From Eumeta japonica (lineage: Eukaryota; Arthropoda; Insecta; Lepidoptera; Psychidae): DNA of 64,000 nt. The notes beneath the pieces are model-generated. The model was not told the DNA's origin. It worked only from the letters and a program-made list of their open reading frames with translations, and searched no databases. The DNA lies in the NCBI GenBank assembly GCA_005406025.1, contig BGZK01002036.1:1-64000 (forward strand). The letters are read 5' to 3'. Positions 1 to 12,860 of this stretch are shown one piece after another. The translations under genes were made by a program, and so were the position numbers. Positions within the stretch are counted from its first letter, which is position 1; every line of letters begins with the position of its first letter.

Positions 1-1414
1 GATGAAACAAATATTTTTTTCGAATAGTGTGTTTTGTCTTATAGTATAAATATTGTACAAATAGTTTCCATTAAAGTACTTCTAAATACGACACACATCA
101 AGAAACTGATGCTAAAAATATCAATATAGACCGTTCAAAGAACACATCGCCTGATTAAATTTTATACAAATGACGGATCTACGTGTCGCTACAATAATTA
201 CTAATATGATAAATCAATTTATCAAATTCAATCCTAATGACGCAAACGATGACATATCGTAATTTGAAATTTATTATTAAATAGACGCGCTTTTATGACT
301 TTATCGCAATATTTCTGTAACCATTTGTAACTGTACTAAGTACGGTTAAATATAAAAAATTAGACGAACCTTTTGCTATTCTTGTGTTAAGGGTAAACGC
401 AACACGTCGAATTCATACAAATTTATTTCGTCGTGCGTTTTGATTCTATAATAGAAATAAATTAAGAAATAACATTAAAAAAAAGTTTTAAAAATATTTA
501 TCTCGTTACGTAATTTCGGAATATTAAGATATTTATTTTGATATTTAATTTTATAATTCATGAAAAACCGGCAGTTTTTAGTCCTCACTTGAAAACCGTA
601 AGAAAACCCATTTAACTTAATTTTCAAATGCAACAAAGCCCATCGCCGTTTCAAATAGTTTAATTTACTCCTCTTATTTTTCTTCTTCCAAGGACTTCCT
701 GAGCGCAATAGAACACGGTTAGTCTATTAGATCTTTGTGTTAGCCAAATAGCAGTCATGTCCTCCGTATGGTGGTACCTTACAGTTTTCGACCTCGCTTT
801 ATATGACGTAGCTTAAGCTCCGCCAAAAATTATACGTTTTGAATCTTACCTAAATATATCTTTCGCATTCGAAACATATAGGAATAGATACATAATCTAT
901 ACATATATGATAGACGCACTGATCTTTAGATCTTCCTACAGTGAAACTAATTCTGTAGGTAGTGAGAAATCGAAAATCCAACTACAGGATCGCCGCGTTC
1001 TTACGAAATCCGATATGAGGTCCGTGTGAGTACACAGTAATGAATTTCTTCGACATGTTTACAAACAAAGAGCGAAAGAAATGACTGATATGACAGCGTA
1101 ATAATTATATAAGTGTGAAAGAGACGTCCGCAATCACAACAGCTGCCGCATTATTTGACCGAGTGTTGCCGCTTTGGGCTTCACCAATCGTACGAGCTAG
1201 ACGAAGACGGGACGCGTCGTCTGAACGATGCGACAAGATAACCTGGCAAACTATCTCAGTTAATTTATTTCCTTTTAAAGATATGAAATCTGTTCGCTGA
1301 TTTTTCACGTCCTCACATTTCTTGTTACAGATCTTACAGATAATTTGAAATCTATTAAAAATTTACAATGATATATTTTCAGAGCAATCTGTAACGGGTT
1401 GAAAATATTTGTGG
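1..1414. other. AT-rich non-coding stretch
   Basis: No gene or clear repeat seen. A patch of more even base composition at about 1120-1260 is open for about 60 codons on both strands, but neither translation resembles a known protein. Confidence 0.5.
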
Positions 1415-3560
1415 TTTTATTCTTCATGAGACGCAAAGAAAATATTAATTACGTACTTTTAGTCTACTTTCAATGTATTTAAATATATAATTTGTTTTAA
1501 ATAAATGTGGGCGTGTATGTGTGTGTGTGTACATATTTATTAAAGGACAGGCATGTGCTGTGAATAAAAAAAGCAATTACTTTTCAAATTCAAAAACTAT
1601 TTCCTCTTTATAGTTCGGAATGCATTATCAAACCGAACCAAATGAACCAAAGCTAATGTTTACAACCAATAAATAGATACATTAATTAATTAATTTTTAT
1701 TATGCGAATATATTTTTATATTTTTCGCGTTGACAAATAAATGTTTACATTAAATACATTAATGTGACTTTATTTGAACACCCTCGTGTTGCTATTCTTA
1801 TACGTTTTCCATATCTAGTTCTGATTCTCACAGAGAAAATATTTCGTATTTATGAATAAGACGAGAAGATAAACTGTGTTGCGTTTCATATTAAATGCTC
1901 ACGAAAACTGTGTAATTTGATATGTATGAACTAAGATTATTTTAAAAATTTCACGTTAAATCATGCACATAAACATTCGAAATGTTTATGTGATGTGTTT
2001 TTACGGAAACATTGAGCCTGCAAAATTGTTAAGAATAAGAGGTTTTCAGGTAATATGAAAGAGAAAAAAAAATTGTAAAAAGTTCTTTGAGGTATATTAA
2101 AGATTTTCTCAAATTGACTTTGAAATTGCGAGAATTCTCTAGAGATACAACACATTTGAAACATGAATATATTTTAAATGTGTTGTATAATTTATAATAG
2201 GCAATCATTGTAGACCGTGTTATAATCATTTTAACACTATAATTTAGCGACGTAAGATTATTTTAAATATATCGGACGACGATGAAAAATAGAATGCTTA
2301 GACGCTTAAGAAATATGAAATTTTAAAAAATTAAGGAATTAAATTTGTTTTTTGACATTTTCTGGAAATTATGTACATTTTGAAATTGAATACCTGTTAG
2401 TAAGCCAGTTAAGAAACACATATTTCACAACAATAATATTCGCACACATTTTGTTTTTCTCCTGTAATATTTGATAACTTTGGATGACTTACATGGACGC
2501 ATAGGAATTTTGATAAACTACAAACCCATAAGCCAATTATGTTATTATTAGTTTTTATTAAACGGTATACATTTCTTTATGATCGTAAATAATTTACTAT
2601 GTAGAGTTTTTGTTAAATATTTATGGATAAAATGTGAGTGTTATCCTAGATTCTCAAATGGTTTTCCAATCTTTGTCATCACTTTTTAAATTAAAGTAAT
2701 TTCGGCCTATACTATTGACTCTTATTCAAAAAAAAAAATATTGGTTGCCTGTAAAGTCGGTATACGGGCGAAAGTTTTACGTGACAACGACTTTGAGTGG
2801 TAAAATCATTTTAATGTGAATATTCATTCGTATAGTAGGAAGAAGGATGAAATAATAGTAACAATTTAAAACATTTATTTATACAAAAGAATATATTTAA
2901 AACATTAATTTATACAAAAGAATCTCGCACTGAATTTCATATTAACAAAATTTTATTTTACCTTTTACACATACATACGTATTTATATACAAATATACAT
3001 ACAATAACACCAATACATTTGCGTACAATGAAACAGCGTTTACTACAACAACTTGTTCCTATATCTGAGGTGGAAGGGACGCGATGCCTTTCTTTTATAA
3101 TAATCTCTCGCTCTTAGGCGGGCCTGGCCATGCCAGAGTGGAAGGGACGCGTGCCTCTCACTCGCTCTCATTGTGAGCGCATAACGTGAGCGGAGCGTAA
3201 CCATTTCTTGAAGTGTCACCGGCAAACCAATTTATAGACGTGGTCACGTCAATACCTGATTTTGTTGCTGGTTTCGGCTAGACACTTGTTCAAAACTGTT
3301 CGTCATGTAAAAACGTATAAGCCATGACCTTTTTTGTATTGTTTTCTTTAAATTATTGTCAGTGACCATTGGCAGGCATTTGATAAGAATTGAAAGACAT
3401 CGTTTTCATACAAATGGAAAATTCCTTCTCACCAGCGCATTTATTTTCCATCATATATTAATAAATAATGTTTATAAATTTAGCACACATTTTACGTTCA
3501 TTGCTTTCTTTCGAGTCATGAGCTGCAATTCTATATTATGAGACATATTTCATTACATAA
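1415..3560 (+). repeat. Copy A of an old direct duplication of non-coding DNA
   Basis: This segment aligns in order, by eye at roughly 70-75% identity, with 5535-7215. Shared landmarks include the sequences around 1665 and 5750 (TTACAACCAATAA), 1718 and 5833 (TCGCGTTG.CAAATAAAT), 1965 and 6070 (GCACATAAACAT), 2505 and 6648 (GGACGCATA), and 3520-3550 and 7165-7197 (GAGCTGCAATTCT, ATTATGAGACATATTTC). Copy A is longer only because of an insertion at about 2742-3253. No open frame is shared, so protein conservation does not explain the match. It may be two copies of an unclassified mobile element or a local segmental duplication. Boundaries are uncertain by tens of bases. Confidence 0.8.
2742..3253. 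mobile_element. Insertion inside duplication copy A, probably non-autonomous element
   Basis: The duplicated copy at 6870-6900 runs straight through this point, so copy B acts as an empty site. The left edge follows AATATTGG and the right edge precedes AATACCTG, which may be the remains of a target-site duplication. Near the ends lie inverted motifs of the form ACGTGACNACG (about 2778 and 3239). Inside, GTGGAAGGGACGCG occurs twice in direct orientation (about 3070 and 3138), bracketing a GC-rich segment in an otherwise AT-rich element. No transposase frame is present, so it would be mobilised in trans. Family not identified. Confidence 0.6.
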
Positions 3561-5534
3561 TTTTTCTATAATACGCCGAACAGCGCCATATCCCGATACT
3601 TTAGCTTTTTGTAATCGTTTCCAATCACCTTAATTCACTGAATTTGTAATCAATACACTTGTGTAAGATAGAATTTAAATATATAATATAAATAATATAC
3701 AAATATTATATATTACCAAAACCTCCCGCACTATGGTGTCGCTCACGTTAAACATAAATTATGTTATTGTTCCTCAAAATAAGATTGCCTCCATAAAAGT
3801 TTGCATACATTGGATTTTTAAAAACGGGGTACCATAATTTCTCCCTTTGCTGCGCATTGATGTACTGCGAAGCAAAAGCGGCGGCCGTCGATGGTCACTT
3901 TCAACGCTTTTGCACTTTATTTCAACAATACATGTTTACACATTTTCATTCGGTTCTGCATGAGTTTCTTGAAATTTGATTCAACTTTACACATCTTATA
4001 AAAAAATTCAACCATAACTTGGTTAATTATGTGAACCATAGTAGTATTAATAATTGGTGAAACAAACAGTAATTGAACAAAACAATACACGTTTTAACAT
4101 AACATCAGTTTTATTATTTCAACACAGTCTTGGTAATGTATGGATTGCGTAGAATATAATTAAAATTCAATAATGCATTTTGTCCTATCAAAACTGAACG
4201 ATACTATTATTAAACTTGCATATGTAAATTGGAGGTAATGAAAGTTAAAAACACTCAAAATGATTAATAGCTTGTTTATGGTTTCCATTGAAAAGTCAAT
4301 TTTAACATAATTAGATACTTTTATCTTTTTAAACTTCTATTTAATAGAAATAGACCATTATCGCACTTTTGTTTTCCATGAATATACGAAAAAAATAATT
4401 CTTTTTTTTCTGATTTCTATAACTTTATAGCTATATGTTATATATTTTTATAACGTATAACACAAAAACAATAAACATTTATTGATAAATCCTAAAGTTG
4501 ATCAAGGTGAAAGTGAACTTAATGTAAATTTGACCGATTTTCAAACATCACAGCGGAACTAGTCTTATCAATAAAGTGCATGTGATTACTAATTATGCAC
4601 GTGAAGCATACCAATGCCATATAATGTTATCACATATTATGTAAGCGACGTGAACTAGTATCCACCTGTATCTGCAGATGTCAACAGAATAATCTTTCAG
4701 ATTGGGTAACACGGCGACTTTGTGGTACAGCTTATTTTGCTCTTTAACATAACTTTGAAGACTATTTTGAAGAAGAAAAAATTTAATCATCCCTAGAATT
4801 GTATGATTTCCTTTAATACAGAAAGGGTATGGTAACAATTTTTATTTGTAAAATATAATAAATCCGCTCTGTCTATATCTTACTATTAAATAACGGTTAT
4901 CTAATGAAACCATTTTGATTTCCATACAACATGCACTGAATTTGGCTAATTGTTTTATTGTAGCAGAAAAAACCCTTATAGGCAGAATTCAAAAAAGTCA
5001 TTGCTGAAATAATTATAAAATTAAGGAAAGAAAAAATAAATTAGAATACACCATATTCATTCGACTAAAACACTCCAATCTAGGAGTTTTATTAATTATA
5101 ACTCTCCCATAAATTACACCAAACTGTAAGCTATTTATTTTCTAAACAGTGTACGCATTTTTGGACTTTACTCCTTGAGAATGGATTTTAGTATAAGGCC
5201 CTGGTCTGTTTACTCGCGGTACTATGGGGGTAAAATTAATTCAACGATTAAGCTCAGCTGCTTTTTCTGCATAATCTTTGCTCGCACCAAGTCAGCGGTG
5301 CCGTGTGGAAACATCGACGTGGCGTAGCGTGTACGCCACGCGCTGCAACCCTTGTTATAATGTCAATTTAATGTCATATATTTTAATATTATTTAATCTT
5401 ATTATTTTCATTTATATGGTATTTGAGGACAATCTACCTCTATGCAAAATTTCACGATTCGTGATCCATACAGCCACCGACGTTGCTTTGTTATGGTATA
5501 TGTGATTTACATCATTCCCCAACATCCGGTAGTG
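3561..5534. other. Non-coding spacer between the two duplicated segments
   Basis: AT-rich DNA with no coding signal. It does not align with the sequence after copy B, so the duplication is not a simple 4-kb tandem repeat. A small GC patch occurs at 3870-3895. Confidence 0.5.
5318..5340. repeat. Short GC-rich hairpin
   Basis: CGTGGCGTA and TACGCCACG form perfect 9-bp arms around a 5-nt loop, in a local GC-rich patch (5280-5350) of an AT-rich region. Function unknown. Confidence 0.6.
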
Positions 5535-7215
5535 TATACTTTTATTTTCCACGAGACTTAGAGAAATTGTTTATTACCTACTTTTAATCGGTTTTAAGTA
5601 TGTATTATTATATTTTGTTGGAATTTTGGGCGTACGTATTCTTGCCTATTAGAAAATTGAAAATCATAAGCAATGCTTCTTGAATTCATAAACTGTTTCC
5701 CATTTACAGTTTAAAATGCATTATTGACCTAAAACTAAGTAACTAACGCTTACAACCAATAAGTCGATATACCTTATTACTTTTTGTCACGTTAATTAAT
5801 TTTTGTTATATGACTGTATTTTTATACTATTCGCGTTGGCAAATAAATCTTTACATTGCACATTTTAACCTGACTTTAATTGAACAGCTTTGTTTACTAT
5901 TCATATACTTTTTTAATGATTAAGTTCTGATTTTCACAGAAAAAATATTTTGGTCTTATGAATAAAACAAAATGATAAACTATGCTTCGTTTCGTATTAA
6001 AAACTCATAAATACCATGTAATTGGATATATATGAACTAAGATTATATTAAAAATTTTACGTTAATTCGTGCACATAAACATATGAAGTGTTTTTATAAT
6101 GCGTATTTACGGAAAATTGAGCCTACAAGAGTTGCCATAAGATATTTTTACCGGGTAATATAAAGAAGGAAATAAAAATTATTGTAAAAAGAGCTTCATG
6201 TGCGGTAAAAGTAATAAGGCAAAAATTTCCACAGAAAATACATTTAAATTTCAAGAATTCTCTATAGATACAATATAATTTGAAAGACATAGGACGCTGT
6301 TACCTAATAAGTGCCATAATAATTTTACTATAGGCAACTATTCTAGGTCGTGCTATATTAATTTTAGCACTATAAATGCAAAATATAAGGTAACAATTAT
6401 TACTATGACTAAAATTATATCCAATGGATCCAACAATGATGATTACAAAAAGGATAATGCCGAAAAAGATATGAACTAAAAAAAATAAGTGAATAATTTT
6501 TTTGTTTACATTTTCTTGAAATTACGCACATGTTGAAATTAAATACTCTTTAGTAAACCAGCCTTAAGGAACACAAACATTACAATAATAATATTTTCAC
6601 ACATTTTTTTTCATTCTGAACTACATGATAACTTTGCATGATTTATTTGGACGCATAAAAATGTTAAATAAATACAATATTTTAGTTTTATTATGTACTG
6701 TTGGTTTTTATTTACCGGTATATATTTGTTCATGAATCGTAAATAACATATGTAGATTTTTTCCAAAACATTTTATGCGCAACATGATTATGTTATAGAT
6801 GCTTAAATCGTTTGCCAATCGTTGTCATCATTTTTTAATTTCAACCTATTTTGGAATACACATTTGACTTTTACCCAGAAATACTTGGTTAATTTACTGG
6901 TTTTGGCTAGATACTTAGCAAAAATTGTTCTGTGTGTTAAAAACATATAGCGATAAGCTTCATTATTTTTTTTTAATTATTGTCAATAACTATTAGCAGA
7001 CATCTGACAATAATTGGAAGACAACCTTTTTACATTCAAATAGGAAATCTCATTTTCGCCCAACTGCATATGTTACTCCTTCCCCTATATTTTTTGACGC
7101 ACTTTATAAATAAATATTGTTTATAAGTTTGGTATATATTTTACGATCATTGCTTTTTTTCTAGTCATGGGCTGCAATTCTACATTATGAGACATATTTC
7201 GTTTAACACAAAATA
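5535..7215 (+). repeat. Copy B of the old non-coding duplication
   Basis: Collinear with 1415-3560 apart from the insertion in copy A. Both copies contain many small indels and substitutions, which points to an old event with little constraint since. The ends of the match show no terminal inverted repeats and no TG...CA ends, so LTRs are unlikely. Confidence 0.8.
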
Positions 7216-7529
7216 AAAACTGAAAATTTCAACAAAACTGATCTAATCATATTACTTTTCAGAAATTTTCTCTGAAGATTAACCAAAAAATACTAAAAAT
7301 AATGTAGTCCTTTTGCTTGTTTTAAGCTATCTTAATAGAAACTTTATTAAAATCACTCAAATGACATTTATTAAAATCACTCAAATTACAAATTACAATT
7401 AGTGAACCATAAACCACTCCACTTGTTAACTTTTTGTACTAATTAGAGTAATTTGTATAAATTTCAGCAAAGTCGGTTCAACTAAATTTATTCCTAGTAA
7501 TACTTACTTAAAAGAAGACTTAAAAACTT

Positions 7530-7990
7530 AAGAACCTTAAAAAATGTACTGAATATCCTTTCAAGGACTTAAATTAATTCCATACAAAATTTTATTAAAA
7601 TCAGTTTGATTGCAAAGATTAATAGTATTTCTCACGGATCGCTAAAATATATTGAAAATCCTTTTATTGGTTTTCGTCGTTTTCATACTAAATTTTATTA
7701 AAATCTATTTTTTAGAAATTCTCATGGAAATTTATTGACTGTCTTGTTATTGACTTACAATTATCTACATAGTAATTTCTAATGAGATCGCCTTAATTAA
7801 AGGATTCTTCAAAATTCACACCGAACCCTAAAAATGTGTCTAAAATCCCTTTATTGGTTTTTAGTTGCCCCCACTCTAAATTTTATTAAATTCTGTTAAA
7901 TTATAAGCATAGTCAGTAATTCTCACGGAACCCTAAATAGTATCCGATATCCTCTTATTGTTTTTCCATTGTCTCCATACTAAATTTTAT
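7530..7990 (+). repeat. Degenerate tandem array, about four units
   Basis: Recurring blocks share the order: ACCCTAAAAA-type start, TATCCTTTTATTGGTTTT-type middle, CCATACTAAATTTTATTAAA, then AATTCTCACGGAACC. Units begin near 7535, 7640, 7825 and 7930, so spacing is uneven because of indels. It resembles repeats common in lepidopteran genomes (recalled, not searched). Confidence 0.6.
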
Positions 7991-7999
7991 GATGCTGTG

Positions 8000-8080
8000 T
8001 CCATCACCATCCTGGTCTCGGCCCTCTCCTTTGATTCCAACTTATTCTAGATCCCAATTCCGGTTCCGCTCCTCCGAAAT
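8000..8080 (+). repeat. Fragment of the hexamer-phased GATTCC-like repeat family
   Basis: Pyrimidine-rich text in 6-base steps (GATTCC, GATCCC, GGTCTC variants) matches the longer copies at 16985 and 20080. It directly follows the tandem array. Confidence 0.45.
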
Positions 8081-8534
8081 CAAATTTTTGATTTAAAGGC
8101 AATAAAATTATCCCATTTTAAAGTTTTCCTGTAATTCCATGTAGTAACATTAAATGTATTACTATAATTTATAAAAAAAGTCACAAAAATAGTTTTCGGT
8201 GTTTCATGATTGAAGAATCGTCGTCATACAATATTTTTTACATATTATTTGACCATATTGATATATTAACGTAAAATTATATCGGACATTAAGTAGCTTA
8301 AAAGGGTGTGGCACATTCATAAAGCTACTTCTTTCTAAAATTTCACCATTCCGTAGTAATCACGGACATGTGTATATTTGCGTGAAGCAAACTAAAAAGT
8401 CTGAAAGGCAAACAATATTTTATAGCACCATTTTAATTGTATTAAAATTTTAGAATAAATTGTATTCTTATTTTTAAAACTAAGAAACAGCTTTCCGTAA
8501 AACTGGGTTTGTCTGAAAGCAAATTGGCATTTGG

Positions 8535-8583
8535 TCTGTGTGCGCGTGCGTGCGCGCGTGCGTGCGTGAATATGTGTGTGTAT
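8535..8583 (+). repeat. (TG/CG) purine-pyrimidine alternating microsatellite
   Basis: Alternating GTGCGCGTGCG-type sequence followed by TGTGTGTGT. Strict purine-pyrimidine alternation makes it a candidate for Z-DNA. It underlies several spurious open frames. Confidence 0.85.
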
Positions 8584-8789
8584 AAAACTCTGAAAACTTT
8601 TGAACGGATTGACATATCGAAATGTACTGTACGACATTCGAAAAAGGATCCTTTCAACTTAGACTTCCTAAACCTTAAACCTAATTTTTCCTAATAGATT
8701 TTGAATATGATCAAACATAAACTATTGAGCAAAATGGTTTTTTTTTGAAATTGGAAAAAACCGATCGTTAACGATCAACACTGAAATAA

Positions 8790-9240
8790 AATTTGTTATT
8801 TTCTCAAAACAGTTGCATCGACTGTGTTATTCTTAAAAAGAGTTTTTGTACGATATTTTGCAAATTGCTCTACCGATAGATCCCAAAATTTATCCAGTTT
8901 GTTATTAAAAAACAAGGTCGATCATTACTAAATTCATCAAAACCGTTTCAAAAAGGGATTTTTTCAAATATCTTTTAAGCCACTCTATTGATAAATTCCA
9001 AAACCCAACTACCTCTTTTGCTTAAAAACAACGTCGATTGATGCAAACTATATCAAAACCGTTGGCTTCTTTTGAAAGATACCGTTAAAATTCGGAAATT
9101 CGAAATAAAAGGGTTTTTCAAAATGAAGTGAAATGCTTGATGGATTGATGTTTGGCACTTGATCATCTGTTCCTGTGTTAAAAACTTGGTCTAACGCCAT
9201 AAGCAGATGAAAATCAAACATCTCGTTCAAAAGATATTGC
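8790..9240 (+). repeat. Second degenerate tandem array, period about 110 bp
   Basis: Units begin near 8870 and 8986 with CTCTA.YGATA and carry AACAA.GTCGAT followed by ATCAAAACCGTT and a TTTCAAA..ATA.C block. Weaker units lie on each side. Of the AAATCGGTT-rich type frequent in lepidopteran intergenic DNA. Confidence 0.5.
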
Positions 9241-11094
9241 AGTTAGAAAAGAATAAAAATCAAGTTTTCAACAATTATATTTTTGAATTGTAAGAGCTGA
9301 AAACGTATTAAGACTATATTTTTCAGGTTGGATAACTTGAAAAAGCAATAAAATCCATCCTTTGAGCATGGTGAGCTCAATAATTCACCGCTCCTTTATT
9401 TTTAACACTATGAACTCGAAAGTAAGAAGTTTCAGGGATGGCCTACAGGGTCAACCGTTTTACAGGTTTTTTAAATGCAGAAGAGAGCATAGTAACACAA
9501 ACAACCCAACACACTGACTGTGACGTCCAAAAAGCTTTTTTTGTGTGTGTCTCAAATCAGATATAGGTTTTGTAGGGGAAAATAATCAAGGAAAACGCAC
9601 AAGGTTATACTAGCATCGTATTCAGATTTCTTGTAAGTAATGAATGACATTATTTTTTCAACAAATTTATACAACATCCAAAAGGACGACCTTTGAAAAA
9701 TATCGCCGCAGACTTAGAAACTTCCCACAAAGGTAAGCCTACTTGAATACAACAAAGGTAACCAGAGGAGCGTTTTCTCCATTTCTAAGGAATTACATTC
9801 AAGTTCATGAATAATAATTCCCTTTATCTTTTGAATTGTAGACATAATTAAAGAAGCAATTCATACATATCTCGTTGAATGTAATTATTAACGGCGAAAG
9901 GAATTTGTTTATTTATGTTCGAATGTAGCGATTCTACAAATTATGTCGGTGAAATTTCCTGCTGGTTCTGTGGTTTAGAATGATGAAGTGCTCTGATGAT
10001 TAATTTCAGAACACACTCCCTATGATTTCCAATATTGTGAAAATTCTATAGGGTGTTTGATTAAAAATGCACAATTTACAAAATATTTATATTATGAAAC
10101 TGACTTAGACACAGAGTACTAATTCTGATTCTACCTTGAATGGTATTTTTTTTATAAAAAAAAATATCTTTTTCTAGAAAAGTTCCAAAAACTAAACATT
10201 ATCTTCCATTTTACATCCACACTTTCATTAATTTTCAATACGATATGGTTTGTAATAAAAACACATGCACATGCGTGACGCACATTTAATATATTCACTG
10301 AGACCTCCCCGGTGTTTTTTTCTTATTTACGTTTACATCTTAGCACAAGTGTAAAAAAGTCTTGTTGTATTAACAAGGACACTGGCAAATTTCATTTTAT
10401 CTACGTCGAGTCACGAAATACATAAAGATACGAGGTGCCTTCTCCTTTTATCTCGTACCGTAATCCTCATAAAATATTGATATCGTAATACCTAAACAGC
10501 TCACCGTTTAAGAATCACTCGTGGGGAAACCCTTTCTAGGCAAATTTTAATCTGCAATTTACATCAATCATTGTATAAGCCCTGGAGCATTATCTTCAGA
10601 CACTTCGGTATCGGATAATGCGACGTGTGCGATTAATGAAAACGGCACATAGTTCTTCTAAACAAAACAATGACTTCGTGCAATTTATACGCCGTAATTT
10701 TCTTAGAATCGAGATTGGATATTTGATATTCGCTACGGACGGAGGGAGAAATCGGGCGGTATATTAAATTTGATGAAATCGAAGCGCCGTCCTTTGTTGT
10801 ACTTTATTAGTATACTAGAGTTGCGCTTACGTCGATGGATTATGCTGTATGCTTTTACACCGTCTATCATAATATATAAATAGCATTACTTAGAAAGAAA
10901 TATGTCTATGCATAGTCAATAGACTACTATGTAGTGTATTGGTGAGTGATGAAAAATGTTGATGGTACGGAAAGCATCTGTCATTTAATACTCCTGGCAC
11001 GCTGATGAATGTGACTGCATAGCTTCTCCTGATGATGTGCTTTGGAAACACGAATTTGTAAGCATTTCATGTCAGCTACCAGAAAATAGGTGGT
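9241..11094. other. Non-coding stretch
   Basis: No gene, repeat family or RNA recognised. The part at 10600-10830 is less AT-biased and contains many CpGs, so it may be single-copy DNA under some constraint, but nothing in the sequence proves that. Confidence 0.4.
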
Positions 11095-11290
11095 CACCGT
11101 CATAAGAATGTGACGCCTAGGTGCCACCCGTTTGTGACGTTAATGGCTCCGAGTTGGGTGATGTAGAGGTGAATGAACCATCGGAAATCTCAATACGCAG
11201 CGAAACACAAGAAATTGCTATTCTATGAGATTGTGGTATTTCACTGGTCGAAAAGGTCCATTTTCGTGCTGCAACCAAGTTGACCACAGC
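11095..11290 (-). repeat. Interspersed repeat family X, copy 1
   Basis: The reverse complement near 11220-11285 carries GGTTGCAGCACGAAA followed by GTGAAATACCACA and CTCATAGAAT. The same order occurs on the plus strand at 33985 and 40095. At 33985 the block continues into a LINE-like 3' untranslated region, so this copy is probably a fragment of the same kind of element. Confidence 0.5.
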
Positions 11291-12040
11291 ATGCTTCTTC
11301 CTTTGAAGGTGTCTCCTCAGATGATGTCCACCTGGACAAAACCTGTCCGGCTTTGCGCAGGAGCACACGGACACGCGCACTTGGAGTCCTGCTTCTGTTT
11401 GTCCCAGTCACTACTCCTTCTAAGAATAGCAGTATCCTTCTTCTCTATCGTTTCCACCCCAAATCTCAATATGCTTTTGACCTCCCATCCTCCTTACTCC
11501 TTATCTCTCCTATTCCCTCTAAAACTTACAAATTTTAATTTTCGTGGAAAGTAAAAAATGATTACCCCAAGAGGATACAGACATTGTCAGAGAATCCCTC
11601 CCCGGGCTAGTCCCGGGCAGTCTCATCGTATCTAGGGGGTCAAATAATTTCCAAGAGCTCTAGGCTTAATTGCGGCGACAAGGTTCGCCACCTTTCACGC
11701 CTAGTTCCCTGGAAGGACAAAACGAGGACTGGAGAAGTCCGCTTCAGTACTCTGAATGTGTGTGAAGATATGGATAAAAAAATTGATTATATCTGCAAAC
11801 TGATAACAAACAGGTGACTGAATATTAAAAGGAGAAGTAGTGGTGAGGCCATCAAACGCGGATGCTTCGAGATTTATTGGTCTGACATTGATCAGACTCA
11901 ACGAGGATGCTGCGGTATTAGCCTCATCCTATCAAAGATTATCTGAATGTGTAAACGGTCGCGAATGTGTAAACTCAAGGCCCTTCTAGTTCCAAGTTAA
12001 AATTGGACTAACAAGGATTTTTATTTTAGACATTATTTAT

Positions 12041-12104
12041 ACATATATATATATATATATATATATATGCATGTATGTATATGAGTGCATGCGTGTGTGT
12101 TTGT
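12041..12104 (+). repeat. (TA)n then (TG)n microsatellite
   Basis: About 14 TA units followed by ATGTATGT and GTGTGTGT tracts. Confidence 0.9.
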
Positions 12105-12399
12105 GTATACTAATTGCATTGGCGATTAAGGCAAATATAAAAACTACCTGCTTAGGCGTTCGAAATCTGTAAATTTTCTCAAATCAATATTCAATACTTT
12201 GAACGGGGTTTCGTAGCGGAAGAGCAGTTTCAATAGTCAGCGGTGACGTGCATTCTGCATTTTACTATTTGTTGCAGGCAAGCGTCTAATTATAAATTAT
12301 ATCACAAAATATTATAGAAAATTTTTTTTTATTGATTTAATCAGAAAGTACATCGAACCAATTCGCACGAGTCTATTTATTTAATTTAGACAAGCCGAA

Positions 12400-12860
12400 C
12401 GATCGAATAAAGGGAGAGCAACAGGCTTACACGTATAAGACTTAATCGAGAAATACGAGAAAATAACGGCCGATTTGCGGCATGACTGAGTAGAAACAAT
12501 CGAGAATGGAGAGCGGAGTCTACATAGCATGTGTATCGGTAGGGATGTGAAAACGCCACGCTCCATTAAATCGTTCGATAAAATCGATTAATCTGGGCGT
12601 AGCGGACCACGTTAATTGCTGGCCGGGTGTAAGCGATATATTTGCGAGATAAACGGGATACCGGGCAAACATTTTTTTTTTTTTTTTCGGAAAAACGAAA
12701 CCCCTCGACCGTAAAAACGGTTCCGGATCCTAATAAAGAATATCGAGCTTAGAGCTGACGGCGAGCGATCGCCTTCGTACGTAACCTTCCTTGACGTCGG
12801 TCGCGACGAAAAATATTTGACATAGTTTACGGCGTGGAGGCCTTCCGTTATTTATAGCCT
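12400..12860. other. CpG-rich single-copy-like stretch
   Basis: Much less AT-biased than its surroundings and rich in CpG, with a poly(T) run at about 12670. It contains homeodomain-type ATTA/TTAATTGC words. No repeat relationship within the window and no coding frame. A conserved regulatory element is possible; this is inference from composition only. Confidence 0.3.

Noticed and set aside
1415..7215. LTR retrotransposon with two LTRs
   Set aside because: No TG...CA ends, no primer-binding site or polypurine tract, and no gag-pol in the 2-kb interval.
7530..9240. A CRISPR-like array
   Set aside because: Units are degenerate, unevenly spaced and tandem without unique spacers, in eukaryotic DNA.
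11117..11554. Overlapping frames of 87 and 109 residues on opposite strands
   Set aside because: They lie over a family X repeat and a pyrimidine-rich tract. An apparent zinc-finger-like HHLRRHLQ string lacks the Cys pair spacing.
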